DNA of 64,000 nucleotides, taken from positions 744,001-808,000 of the forward strand of contig NZ_FNIY01000002.1 in NCBI RefSeq assembly GCF_900104355.1, written 5' to 3'. The position numbers and the translations under genes are program-made. Within the stretch, counting starts at the first letter, position 1. The number at the start of each line of letters is the position of its first letter. The DNA comes from Phyllobacterium sp. OV277. Its GTDB lineage: Bacteria > Pseudomonadota > Alphaproteobacteria > Rhizobiales > Rhizobiaceae. The notes under the pieces were generated by a model. The model had not been told where the DNA came from. It saw only the letters and a list, made by a program, of their open reading frames with translations, and searched no databases. This document shows, piece by piece, positions 1 to 7,043 of this stretch.

Positions 1-239
1 CGATCAGCTGCCGCGCCAGTGATGAGAACGAGCAGCAAGGATGGAGCAAACTGTACGAGCCCGACCAGTCCAAGATCGAAGGGATCGCGCGTCAGATCAT
101 AAATCTGCCAGCCCACAGACACGCTGATAATCTGGATCGCAAAGGACCCGAAGAAGCGGGACAGCCAGTAACGGGTGAAGGACGAATGGCGAAAAGCGGC
201 GTAGCGATCGTGTACCGCATTCGTTTCAGGGAGGGTCAT
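1..239 (-). CDS. MFS transporter, N-terminal part (cut by window edge)
   Basis: The reverse strand reads open from an ATG at 239 to the window edge, giving about 79 residues that start MTLPETNAVHDRYAAFRHSS. After a short cytoplasmic N-terminus, the pattern RYWLSRFFGSFAIQIISVSV, then GWQIYDLTRDPFDLGLVG, then a second hydrophobic helix fits the first two membrane helices of the MFS_3/EntS-like exporters, where a WxIYxLTxxPxxLGLVGL segment follows helix 1. The substrate cannot be told from this fragment. It lies downstream of aqpZ on the same strand, but a good terminator separates them, so it probably has its own promoter in the 97 bp between its start and that hairpin. Confidence 0.72.
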   Translation of the reverse strand, partial: MTLPETNAVHDRYAAFRHSSFTRYWLSRFFGSFAIQIISVSVGWQIYDLTRDPFDLGLVGLVQFAPSLLLVLITGAAAD

Positions 240-335
240 TCGATGAAAGGCTCCGGAATTTGGAGACTTCTTCTAGAGCAATTTTCAGCAAAAAGGGATA
301 AATAAATGTGAAATATTATGTCGTTGTGAGAGCGC

Positions 336-363
336 AAAAATTGGGCCGGAAGAACCGGCCCAA
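336..363 (-). terminator. Rho-independent terminator of aqpZ
   Basis: Perfect 9-bp stem (341-349 with 355-363), 5-nt loop, followed on the reverse strand by five T residues (336-340). It lies 25 bp past the aqpZ stop codon and is oriented for that gene. Confidence 0.85.
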
Positions 364-387
364 ATTATTCGTGAATGGATTGGATGC

Positions 388-1077
388 TCAGTCTTTACCG
401 AGAAGCGCCTTCCAGATGATCGCGCCAACAACGGCACCAACAAGTGGAGCAACCCAGAAAAGCCAGAGCTGGCTGAGTGCGGCCGTCTGGGCAAACAAGG
501 CGACGCCGGTAGACCGGGCCGGATTAACAGAGGTATTCGTCACCGGAATGGACACCAGATGGATCAGGGTCAGTCCCAGACCAATGGCAATCGGGGCAAA
601 GCCCGCCGGAACGGATGATGACGTTGCTCCAAGGATGATGATGATGAAGAAGGCTGTGAAGACAACTTCAGCAATCAGGGCGGCGGTCAGTCCAAACCCA
701 CCTGGAGAAAGTTCACCATAACCATTGGAAGCAAAGCCTTTGACACCGGCAAAATCCGCCTTGCCCGAGGCTATCAGGTAGAGCACCGCAGCAGCGGCGA
801 TAGCGCCGATAACCTGTGCGATCCAGTAAGGGATAAGATCCTTGAAGTCGAAGCGTCCCGCTACGGCAAGGCCAAGCGAAACAGCGGGATTGAAGTGGCC
901 GCCGGAGATACCGCCGACCGCATATGCCATGGTTAGAACCGTAAGACCAAACGCAAAGGCAACACCGAGAAAGCCAATGCCAAGGGCTGGAAATCCAGCG
1001 GCAAGTACGGCACTGCCGCAACCGCCAAGGACGAGCCAGAATGTACCGAAGAATTCGGCTGACAGTTTATTGAGCAT
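388..1077 (-). CDS. aqpZ: Aquaporin Z, water channel
   Basis: Six-helix MIP channel of 229 residues, the usual AqpZ length, for rapid water flow across the inner membrane. Both half-helix signatures are present: NPA at residues 63-65 and NPAR at 185-188. The selectivity filter reads Phe43, His173, Thr182 and Arg188, the combination of water-selective AqpZ rather than the glycerol facilitators, which lack the His. It is transcribed alone and followed by a clear terminator. A weak sigma-70-like promoter (TTGAAT, then TATAGT at long spacing) may lie in the 258 bp upstream; I do not annotate it. Assignment is firm at family level. Confidence 0.93.
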   Translation of the reverse strand: MLNKLSAEFFGTFWLVLGGCGSAVLAAGFPALGIGFLGVAFAFGLTVLTMAYAVGGISGGHFNPAVSLGLAVAGRFDFKDLIPYWIAQVIGAIAAAAVLYLIASGKADFAGVKGFASNGYGELSPGGFGLTAALIAEVVFTAFFIIIILGATSSSVPAGFAPIAIGLGLTLIHLVSIPVTNTSVNPARSTGVALFAQTAALSQLWLFWVAPLVGAVVGAIIWKALLGKD

Positions 1078-1335
1078 GGAAACCCCCTAGATAAAGTGCT
1101 TGCCGGAACTGCCCGACTCACAACTATAAGTTATTCCCGTTTTCAAAATTCAACAATAACGTTCAATTGTACCTCCGGGGATGCTGTTGTTCACCCGATG
1201 AAATACCTTCTGCGCAATGAATACTTGGTTTGGTCATTGCCAAAATGGAGTCGGCTTTGATTCCCACAAAAGCAGCTACCTCTTGCCCGAGCGCACGCCA
1301 ATCGCTACATGTCGCGTGATTATCAGGAGAAACCT

Positions 1336-1626
1336 ATGCTCGCTCTTATCCGCACGATTGATCTGGCCCTCGATATCTACACCTGGATTCTGATTGCCAG
1401 TGCGATCTTCTCATGGCTCTACGCATTCAACGTGATCAATTCGAGCAACCGGTTTGTCGCTTCAATTGGCGAATTTCTCTACCGGGTGACGGAGCCTGCC
1501 TTGCGTCCTATCCGGCGCTTCCTGCCCGATCTGGGTGGCATTGACATATCCCCGATCATCCTGCTGCTGATTATCTTTTTCCTTCGCCAGTTTCTGTGGA
1601 CCACAATCGCGCCGCTTCTGGTTTAA
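1336..1626 (+). CDS. YggT family membrane protein
   Basis: Small integral membrane protein of 96 residues with two hydrophobic segments (about 3-25 and 66-90) around the family-typical stretch [20 protein letters not shown], which matches the YggT/YlmG consensus (EPxLxPIRRxxPxxGGxDxSP). I chose ATG 1336 because CAGGAGA lies just before it; an upstream in-frame start at 1309 has no such site. YggT proteins are linked to cell shape, division or osmotic tolerance in bacteria and plastids, but no biochemical activity is settled. The DUF167 gene overlaps its 3' end, the classical yggT-yggU pairing. Confidence 0.86.
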   Translation: MLALIRTIDLALDIYTWILIASAIFSWLYAFNVINSSNRFVASIGEFLYRVTEPALRPIRRFLPDLGGIDISPIILLLIIFFLRQFLWTTIAPLLV

Positions 1627-1952
1627 CCGCAGCGTTGAGCACGGCTTTCTTTCGCAAGGAGCGTGACGGTATCACGCTCTTTGTCAGGCTGACGCCAAAG
1701 TCAGCCCGCGACGGGATTGAAGGTGTTGAAGAAACGGGTGACGGGCGCGCCCATCTGAAAGCCCGTGTGCGGGCGGTGCCGGAAGATGGAAAAGCCAATG
1801 CGGCGCTGGAAAAGCTGCTGGCGAAATCGCTTGGAATAGCGGCGCGCGATGTTTCTATTGGCGCAGGCGCCACATCACGGCTGAAACAGGTCAAGATATC
1901 GGGCGATCCGGAAGCGTTGGCTTTACAGCTCGAAACACTGGGATCGCCCTGA
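1596..1952 (+). CDS. DUF167 family protein (YggU-like)
   Basis: Protein of up to 118 residues carrying the DUF167 core: a basic beta-strand ([17 protein letters not shown]), then [24 protein letters not shown] and a C-terminal KxKQVKI-type strand. The family is small, cytosolic and of unknown function. The longest start is a GTG at 1596, overlapping yggT by 31 nt; a TTG at 1635, nine nt after the yggT stop, is also possible and would remove the non-conserved N-terminus. The overlap implies translational coupling with yggT. It converges on ppa, with only 5 bp between the stop codons. Confidence 0.8.
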   Translation: MDHNRAASGLTAALSTAFFRKERDGITLFVRLTPKSARDGIEGVEETGDGRAHLKARVRAVPEDGKANAALEKLLAKSLGIAARDVSIGAGATSRLKQVKISGDPEALALQLETLGSP

Positions 1953-1957
1953 TATAA

Positions 1958-2494
1958 TCAGGCCTTCTTGGCGTTGTGACGCTCAATGGCTTCAGTGATC
2001 AGTTTGCGGGCCGCATCTTCATCACCCCAATCACCAATCTTCACCCATTTGCCGGGTTCCAGATCCTTGTAGTGTTCGAAGAAGTGCTGAATCTGCTTCA
2101 GTGTAATCTCAGGCAGGTCCGTGTAGTTGTGGACCTTCTCATAACGCAGGGTCAGGTGCGGTGAAGGCACGGCGATGATCTTCTCATCCTGTCCCTTATT
2201 GTCTTCCATGACGAGAACGCCAATGGGACGCACGTTGATCACGCTGGTTGGCATCAGGGCGCGGGTGTTGCAGATCAGCACGTCAATCGGATCGCCGTCA
2301 TCCGACAGGGTGTGCGGAACAAAACCGTAATTGCCCGGATAGGTCATCGGGGTGTGCAGGAACCGGTCGACAAACAATGCGCCGGAATCCTTGTCGAGTT
2401 CGTACTTGATCGGTTGACCGCCGACTGGAACCTCGATGATGACGTTGACATCTTCAGGGGGATTATTGCCGACCGAAATGGCATCAATGCGCAT
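1958..2494 (-). CDS. ppa: Inorganic pyrophosphatase (family I)
   Basis: Soluble 178-residue enzyme hydrolysing pyrophosphate to two phosphates, which pulls biosynthetic reactions such as tRNA charging and DNA synthesis forward. Visible family I features are the N-terminal [19 protein letters not shown] segment (substrate-binding Glu and Lys), the [12 protein letters not shown] motif and the metal-binding DGDPIDVLI signature with its three Asp residues. Length matches the bacterial hexameric enzymes (about 175). It stands alone on the minus strand. The 221 bp upstream, toward the acetyltransferase gene, shows only a short GACGCAA/TTGCGTC hairpin (2546-2562). Confidence 0.95.
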   Translation of the reverse strand: MRIDAISVGNNPPEDVNVIIEVPVGGQPIKYELDKDSGALFVDRFLHTPMTYPGNYGFVPHTLSDDGDPIDVLICNTRALMPTSVINVRPIGVLVMEDNKGQDEKIIAVPSPHLTLRYEKVHNYTDLPEITLKQIQHFFEHYKDLEPGKWVKIGDWGDEDAARKLITEAIERHNAKKA

Positions 2495-2715
2495 ATTTTC
2501 AGAGTCCTTGTTGGTTTGGGAGTGCTGTAAAGATTTTTACGCGGTGACGCAAGAATTGCGTCGCATATCTACGTCCCGAAAACAGAGGGGCAGGTCCAAT
2601 TGAATGAAATAAGTGCAGACAAGGCCGCAAAATCACAGACATAACAAGAAATATTGTGTCGCAGGCACCAAAGAGGCCTGTTCCATAAAACCAGAGATTT
2701 TCGAATAATGGGCAA

Positions 2716-3222
2716 CTAGCTCCAGACGAAAGCGACTTTCTTCAACGTCTTTCCTTCGAAACATTCAACGCCTTCGGCCACATCCTTGCCACCCGCGTTC
2801 TGATAGAAGTTGATCGCGAGATCATTGTCTTCAAGAGCCCAGACAACCATGCCCTTAAGGCCCTGATCGACAAGGCTGCGGCGCGAAGCGCCGAGCAGGC
2901 GCGTCCCGAGGCCCAATCCCTGATATTCAGGGCGGATGTAAAGCTCGTAGACTTCACCTTTTTGTGGCAACTGGCGCGCCCTGTTTGGTCCCAGCGTGGC
3001 ATAGCCCGCAACCACGCCGCCAATATCGGCGACGAGAATCTGTGTGGAGCGGCGAATGGCTCTCGCCCACCAGTCCGCGCCGCGACGGTGCAGCATGGTG
3101 TTCAGCGAACGATGGGGGATGATGCCTCTGTAGGCGCCCTGCCAGGCAGCCAGATGCACAGCGGAGATTTCGCCCGCATCGGCCAGTTCAGCTCGTCTGA
3201 TCTCGGTCACATGGGTGTTCAT
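2716..3222 (-). CDS. GNAT family N-acetyltransferase
   Basis: Protein of 168 residues with a complete GNAT fold: N-terminal IRRAELADAGEISAVH, the strand-4 segment GEVYELYIRPEYQGLGLGTRL that contains the acetyl-CoA pyrophosphate loop (Q-x-x-G-x-G), and the C-terminal VVWALEDNDLAINFYQNAG, equivalent to the NxxAxxFYxxxGF motif. Probably an acetyltransferase acting on a small molecule or protein N-terminus; the substrate cannot be inferred. It is a single gene between ppa and typA, both also on the minus strand but separated by more than 120 bp each side. Confidence 0.82.
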   Translation of the reverse strand: MNTHVTEIRRAELADAGEISAVHLAAWQGAYRGIIPHRSLNTMLHRRGADWWARAIRRSTQILVADIGGVVAGYATLGPNRARQLPQKGEVYELYIRPEYQGLGLGTRLLGASRRSLVDQGLKGMVVWALEDNDLAINFYQNAGGKDVAEGVECFEGKTLKKVAFVWS

Positions 3223-3295
3223 GGTTTCTTAACCATAGACCCGTGCGCCGGGATTTCGCAACTGGGATTTAGAACGATTTTTTGTGTATTGCACC

Positions 3296-3323
3296 AAAAA
3301 GAAAAGCGGCGAAAATCGCCGCT
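3296..3323 (-). terminator. Rho-independent terminator of typA
   Basis: Perfect 8-bp stem (3305-3312 with 3316-3323), 3-nt loop, followed on the reverse strand by a T-rich run (complement of 3296-3304). It is 27 bp past the typA stop. Confidence 0.85.
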
Positions 3324-3349
3324 CTTCTGATCATTGAATGTGGATTGGC

Positions 3350-5179
3350 TTATGCGGCGCCAGCAGCCTTGTTGCTCTTTTCGAAACGCTTGCGCTCGTT
3401 CGGATCAAGGTACAGCTTGCGCAGACGAATGGACTTCGGCGTGACTTCAACCAGTTCGTCATCCTGAATCCACGACAAAGCGCGTTCCAGCGTCATGCGG
3501 ATCGGCGGTGTCAGCTTGACGGCTTCATCCTTGCCTGCGGCACGGATGTTGGTCAGCTTCTTGCCCTTGAGCACGTTGACTTCCAGATCGTTGTCACGGG
3601 AATGGATGCCGATAATCATGCCGGCATAAACCTTGACGCCAGCTTCGATAACCATCGGACCGCGATCTTCCAAGTTCCACATGGCGAAGGCAACAGACTC
3701 GCCCTGATCGTTGGAGATCAGAACGCCATTGTTACGCCCTGCGATTTCGCCCTTGAAAGGTTCGTAAGCGCGGAACAAGCGGTTCATGATGGCAGTGCCG
3801 CGTGTATCGGTCAGAAGCTCCGACTGATAGCCGATGAGGCCACGCGTCGGTGCGTAGAAAACCATGCGGACGCGATTGCCGCCGGATGGGCGAAGCTCGA
3901 CCATTTCTGCTTTGCGCTCGGACATCTTCTGCACAACCGTGCCTGAATATTCCTCGTCAACGTCGATCAGCACTTCTTCGATTGGCTCAAGCAGGTCGCC
4001 ATTTTCGTCCTTCGTCATGACAACGCGGGGACGCGAAACACCAAGCTCGAAACCTTCACGGCGCATATTCTCGATGAGAACGGCAAGCTGCAATTCGCCG
4101 CGGCCCGATACAAAGAACGAATCCTTGTCGCCTGACTCTTCAACCTTCAGCGCTACGTTGCCTTCGGCTTCCTTGAAGAGGCGGTCACGAATAACGCGGC
4201 TGGTGACCTTGTCACCTTCGGTTCCGGCCAATGGCGAATCATTGACGATGAAGGACATGGTGACTGTCGGCGGATCGATTGGCTGCGCATGCAGAGGCTC
4301 GGAAACCTCGGTGGCGCAGAATGTGTCGGCAACAGTGCCCTTCTGCAGACCGGCGATGGCAATGATGTCGCCCGCATGGGCTTCTTCGATTGGCTGACGC
4401 TCAATACCACGGAATGCGAGGATTTTTGAGATACGGCCGGTTTCAAGCTGCGTGCCGTCGCCGTGCAGAACCTTGACCTGCTGGTTGGACTTGACGGTAC
4501 CGGAATGGATGCGGCCGGTGATGATGCGGCCGAGGAACGGATCGGCTTCAAGGATCGTGCCGATCATCTTGAATGCGCCTTCACCGACGGTCGGGGCAGG
4601 CACATGGTCAAGAACCATGTCGAACAGGGCGGACAGGCCCTGATCCTGCGGACCTTCCGGGTTGCGTGCCATCCAGCCATTGCGGCCTGAACCGTAAAGG
4701 ATCGGGAAGTCGAGCTGTTCGTCAGTTGCGTCGAGAGCAGCAAAAAGGTCGAAGACTTCGTTGACGACTTCTTCGTGGCGCGCATCAGGGCGATCGATCT
4801 TGTTGATCGCAACGATCGGGCGCAGGCCAACCTTGAGGGCCTTGCCGACAACGAATTTGGTCTGTGGCATCGGGCCTTCGGCAGCGTCGACGAGAACGAT
4901 CGCGCCGTCCACCATGCTCAGGATACGCTCGACTTCACCACCGAAATCGGCGTGGCCTGGTGTATCGACGATATTGATGCGTGCATCCTTCCAGACGACC
5001 GAAGTGGCCTTGGCGAGAATCGTGATCCCGCGTTCCTTTTCGATGTCGTTCGAATCCATCATGCGTTCGGCAACGCGCTGGTTGTCACGGAAACTGCCGG
5101 ACTGTTTCAGAAGTTCGTCGACAAGCGTGGTTTTGCCATGGTCGACGTGTGCGATGATCGCGATGTTGCGCAGTTTCAT
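3350..5179 (-). CDS. typA: Translational GTPase TypA/BipA
   Basis: 609-residue ribosome-associated GTPase of the EF-G-like superfamily, involved in 50S subunit maturation and in growth under cold or other stress. The G domain is complete: HVDHGKTT (residues 11-18), a switch region with ERGITI, DTPGHADFGGEV and NKIDRPDAR; C-terminal domains III, V and the BipA-specific domain follow (for example TPIRMTLERALSWIQDDELVEVTP). The reading frame extends upstream to 5410, but MKLRNIAIIAHVDHGKTT is where family members begin and an AAAAGAGAAA site precedes ATG 5179. Between this start and mgtE lies a hairpin with 8-bp arms (5297-5319), possibly in the typA 5' leader. Confidence 0.96.
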   Translation of the reverse strand: MKLRNIAIIAHVDHGKTTLVDELLKQSGSFRDNQRVAERMMDSNDIEKERGITILAKATSVVWKDARINIVDTPGHADFGGEVERILSMVDGAIVLVDAAEGPMPQTKFVVGKALKVGLRPIVAINKIDRPDARHEEVVNEVFDLFAALDATDEQLDFPILYGSGRNGWMARNPEGPQDQGLSALFDMVLDHVPAPTVGEGAFKMIGTILEADPFLGRIITGRIHSGTVKSNQQVKVLHGDGTQLETGRISKILAFRGIERQPIEEAHAGDIIAIAGLQKGTVADTFCATEVSEPLHAQPIDPPTVTMSFIVNDSPLAGTEGDKVTSRVIRDRLFKEAEGNVALKVEESGDKDSFFVSGRGELQLAVLIENMRREGFELGVSRPRVVMTKDENGDLLEPIEEVLIDVDEEYSGTVVQKMSERKAEMVELRPSGGNRVRMVFYAPTRGLIGYQSELLTDTRGTAIMNRLFRAYEPFKGEIAGRNNGVLISNDQGESVAFAMWNLEDRGPMVIEAGVKVYAGMIIGIHSRDNDLEVNVLKGKKLTNIRAAGKDEAVKLTPPIRMTLERALSWIQDDELVEVTPKSIRLRKLYLDPNERKRFEKSNKAAGAA

Positions 5180-5341
5180 GAGTTTCTCTTTTGGAGGATT
5201 GTGGACGCTCACATGCTGGCGCCGCTTTGCATTTGCGCGCTCCATACATGTTTTTTCGCAAATGCGAAAGGGGGGATACGCTTTTGGCTGACCCTTGCCT
5301 GCATTACAGCTATGCAGGCGTGACGGCTCTCGGACGGTATT

Positions 5342-5373
5342 AAGCGCGGCAAATCCGGGAAGATGCCGCGCTT
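5342..5373 (-). terminator. Hairpin at the end of mgtE, probable terminator
   Basis: A perfect 10-bp stem (5342-5351 with 5364-5373) and 12-nt loop begins 2 bp after the mgtE stop. The following reverse-strand tract (AATACC) is poor in T, so intrinsic termination may be weak, or the stem may mainly protect the mRNA end. Confidence 0.5.
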
Positions 5374-5375
5374 TG

Positions 5376-6761
5376 TCAGAGAAGAGTGCCCGAAAGGAAG
5401 ACGAGCGCAATCGAGAAATAGATCACCAGCCCTGTTACATCGACCAGCGTGGCCACAAACGGTGCCGATGCGCTGGCAGGATCGAAGCCGATCTTTTGCA
5501 GGATAAAGGGCAGCATGGACCCGACAAGTGAGCCGAAGGTCACGATACCGATCAGGGCTGCACCGACAGTGGCGGCAATCAGCATCCAGTGCGGGCCGTA
5601 ATTATAAAGGCCGACCATCTGCCACGTGGTGATGCGGATAACGCCGATGACGCCGAGGAAAGAGCCGAGCACCATGCCTGTGGGCAGTTCGCGCAGAGCA
5701 ACCCGCCACCAATCCTTCAGGCGCAGTTCCTGCAGCGCCAATGCGCGGATCAACAGCGATGTGGCCTGCGAACCGGAATTACCACCGGAACTCATGATCA
5801 GCGGGATGAACAGGGTCAGGACAACAGCCTTTTCCAGTTCGCCTTCGAAATATTGCATGGCGCTGGCGGTCAGCATCTCGCTGAGAAACAGCACGCCGAG
5901 CCAACCGGCCCGCTTGCGCAGCATCTGCACGAAGCTGATCTGCATATAGGGCTTGTTCAGCGCCTCCATACCACCGAACTTCAAGGTGTCTTCGGTCATT
6001 TCCTGTGTCATGGCGTCGATCACATCATCGACGGTAACGATACCGATGATGTGATTGTCGTCATTGACCACGGGAACGGCGAGCAGATCGTGCTTGCGGA
6101 AGAGCCGGGCAACATCCTCCTGATCGGTCAGCGGGCCAACCGTTACCGGGGCAACGTCGCGGCCAACGCTCATGATGGAATCATCAGGCTCGCTGGTGAT
6201 CAGACGGCGCAATGCGACAGCCCGCAACAGACCTTTGGTCTTTGCGTCAGTTACATAGATTGCATAGATCGTTTCGCGGGACCGTTCGACTTCGCGAATG
6301 TGCTGCAGCGTTGCGGCAACATTCCAGTCGCCGGGCACGCTGACAAATTCGGTGGTCATCAGACTGCCTGCCGTATGGGGCGGATAGTGCAGCAGCTTGC
6401 GCAGCGCAGCCTTGGTTTCCTGCCCGAGGCTCGAGGCAAGGCGGATACGGGTTTCGTCATCGAACTGCTGGAAAATATCAGTAACGCGGTCGGCTGACAT
6501 GGCGTCAAGCAGCTCACGCGCAATAGGTGCTGGAAGCTCGGCAATAATCTCGGCAGACGAGTGCAGTTCCGGCTGATCGAGGATCAAAACCGCGTGATCT
6601 CTTGGCATTTCAGCGAGAATGCCGACGGCATCCTCGACATCGAGTTCGTTGAGCAGTTCAACAGCATCAGCGGCCTGCATGGCGGCAAGCTGCTCTGCTA
6701 CATTGGATGCCTGTGCCAATTCGGCATTGACTGCATCCTTATTCAAGCGAAGGTCGTTCAT
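5376..6761 (-). CDS. mgtE: Magnesium transporter MgtE
   Basis: 461-residue Mg2+ channel of the inner membrane. The order of domains is typical: an N-terminal superhelical MgtE_N domain (roughly 20-140), a pair of CBS domains (about 140-265; note VPVVNDDNHIIGIVTVDDVIDA) that sense cytosolic Mg2+, a connecting helix, and five C-terminal membrane helices from about residue 290 with the pore segment PLIMSSGGNSGSQATSLLIRAL. Length matches Thermus MgtE (about 450). The gene is transcribed alone and ends at a long hairpin. The leader upstream of the start can fold so as to hide the ribosome binding site (see separate entry), which would suit control by Mg2+ level. Confidence 0.95.
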   Translation of the reverse strand: MNDLRLNKDAVNAELAQASNVAEQLAAMQAADAVELLNELDVEDAVGILAEMPRDHAVLILDQPELHSSAEIIAELPAPIARELLDAMSADRVTDIFQQFDDETRIRLASSLGQETKAALRKLLHYPPHTAGSLMTTEFVSVPGDWNVAATLQHIREVERSRETIYAIYVTDAKTKGLLRAVALRRLITSEPDDSIMSVGRDVAPVTVGPLTDQEDVARLFRKHDLLAVPVVNDDNHIIGIVTVDDVIDAMTQEMTEDTLKFGGMEALNKPYMQISFVQMLRKRAGWLGVLFLSEMLTASAMQYFEGELEKAVVLTLFIPLIMSSGGNSGSQATSLLIRALALQELRLKDWWRVALRELPTGMVLGSFLGVIGVIRITTWQMVGLYNYGPHWMLIAATVGAALIGIVTFGSLVGSMLPFILQKIGFDPASASAPFVATLVDVTGLVIYFSIALVFLSGTLL

Positions 6762-6764
6762 TTT

Positions 6765-6890
6765 AGCTCGCCTTTCTGTCGATCCGCCGTCACGGCTGAT
6801 CGGGGCGAGCTGATCTCTTAGAATCAGGCCACGATCGCCGATGACGGCGCAAACAATCGACTATGACTGTCGTCGTTGGGCATAAGAGAT
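6765..6890 (-). promoter_or_regulatory. Structured 5' leader of mgtE, candidate Mg2+-responsive element
   Basis: Read on the minus strand, the 130 bp before mgtE contain two helices. The first pairs 6883-6890 with 6813-6820 (8 bp) and encloses a smaller hairpin (cgccg/cggcg, 6836-6849). Directly next to it, 6804-6811 pairs perfectly with 6765-6772 (8 bp) and encloses a nested CGATC/GATCG and GCCG/CGGC stem. The second helix takes up the AGGCGAG that serves as ribosome binding site three bases before the ATG. The pairing is seen in the sequence; a riboswitch role is inference. I do not recognise the M-box (ykoK) or yybP-ykoY consensus. Confidence 0.5.
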
Positions 6891-7043
6891 AGACTCCGGT
6901 TTGGTGATACGCGGCCGAAATTTCCCGGTCGCGTGCTGCCATTTGGTCCCCTCCACGGGGAAAGTCAACCCCCGGGAAATTATGCCGCAGGGTGCCGAAT
7001 TGCTGGCGTTTTGACAGGCTCAATCAGAAGAGCGTTTGCCGCC

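Noticed and set aside
5180-5410. Upstream extension of the typA frame by 77 codons.
   Set aside because: The extension is not conserved in TypA, and MKLRNIAIIAHVDHGKTT with a proper ribosome site is the normal start.
6762-7043. M-box (ykoK) or yybP-ykoY riboswitch before mgtE.
   Set aside because: The consensus motifs of those families are not visible; only a candidate structured leader is reported.
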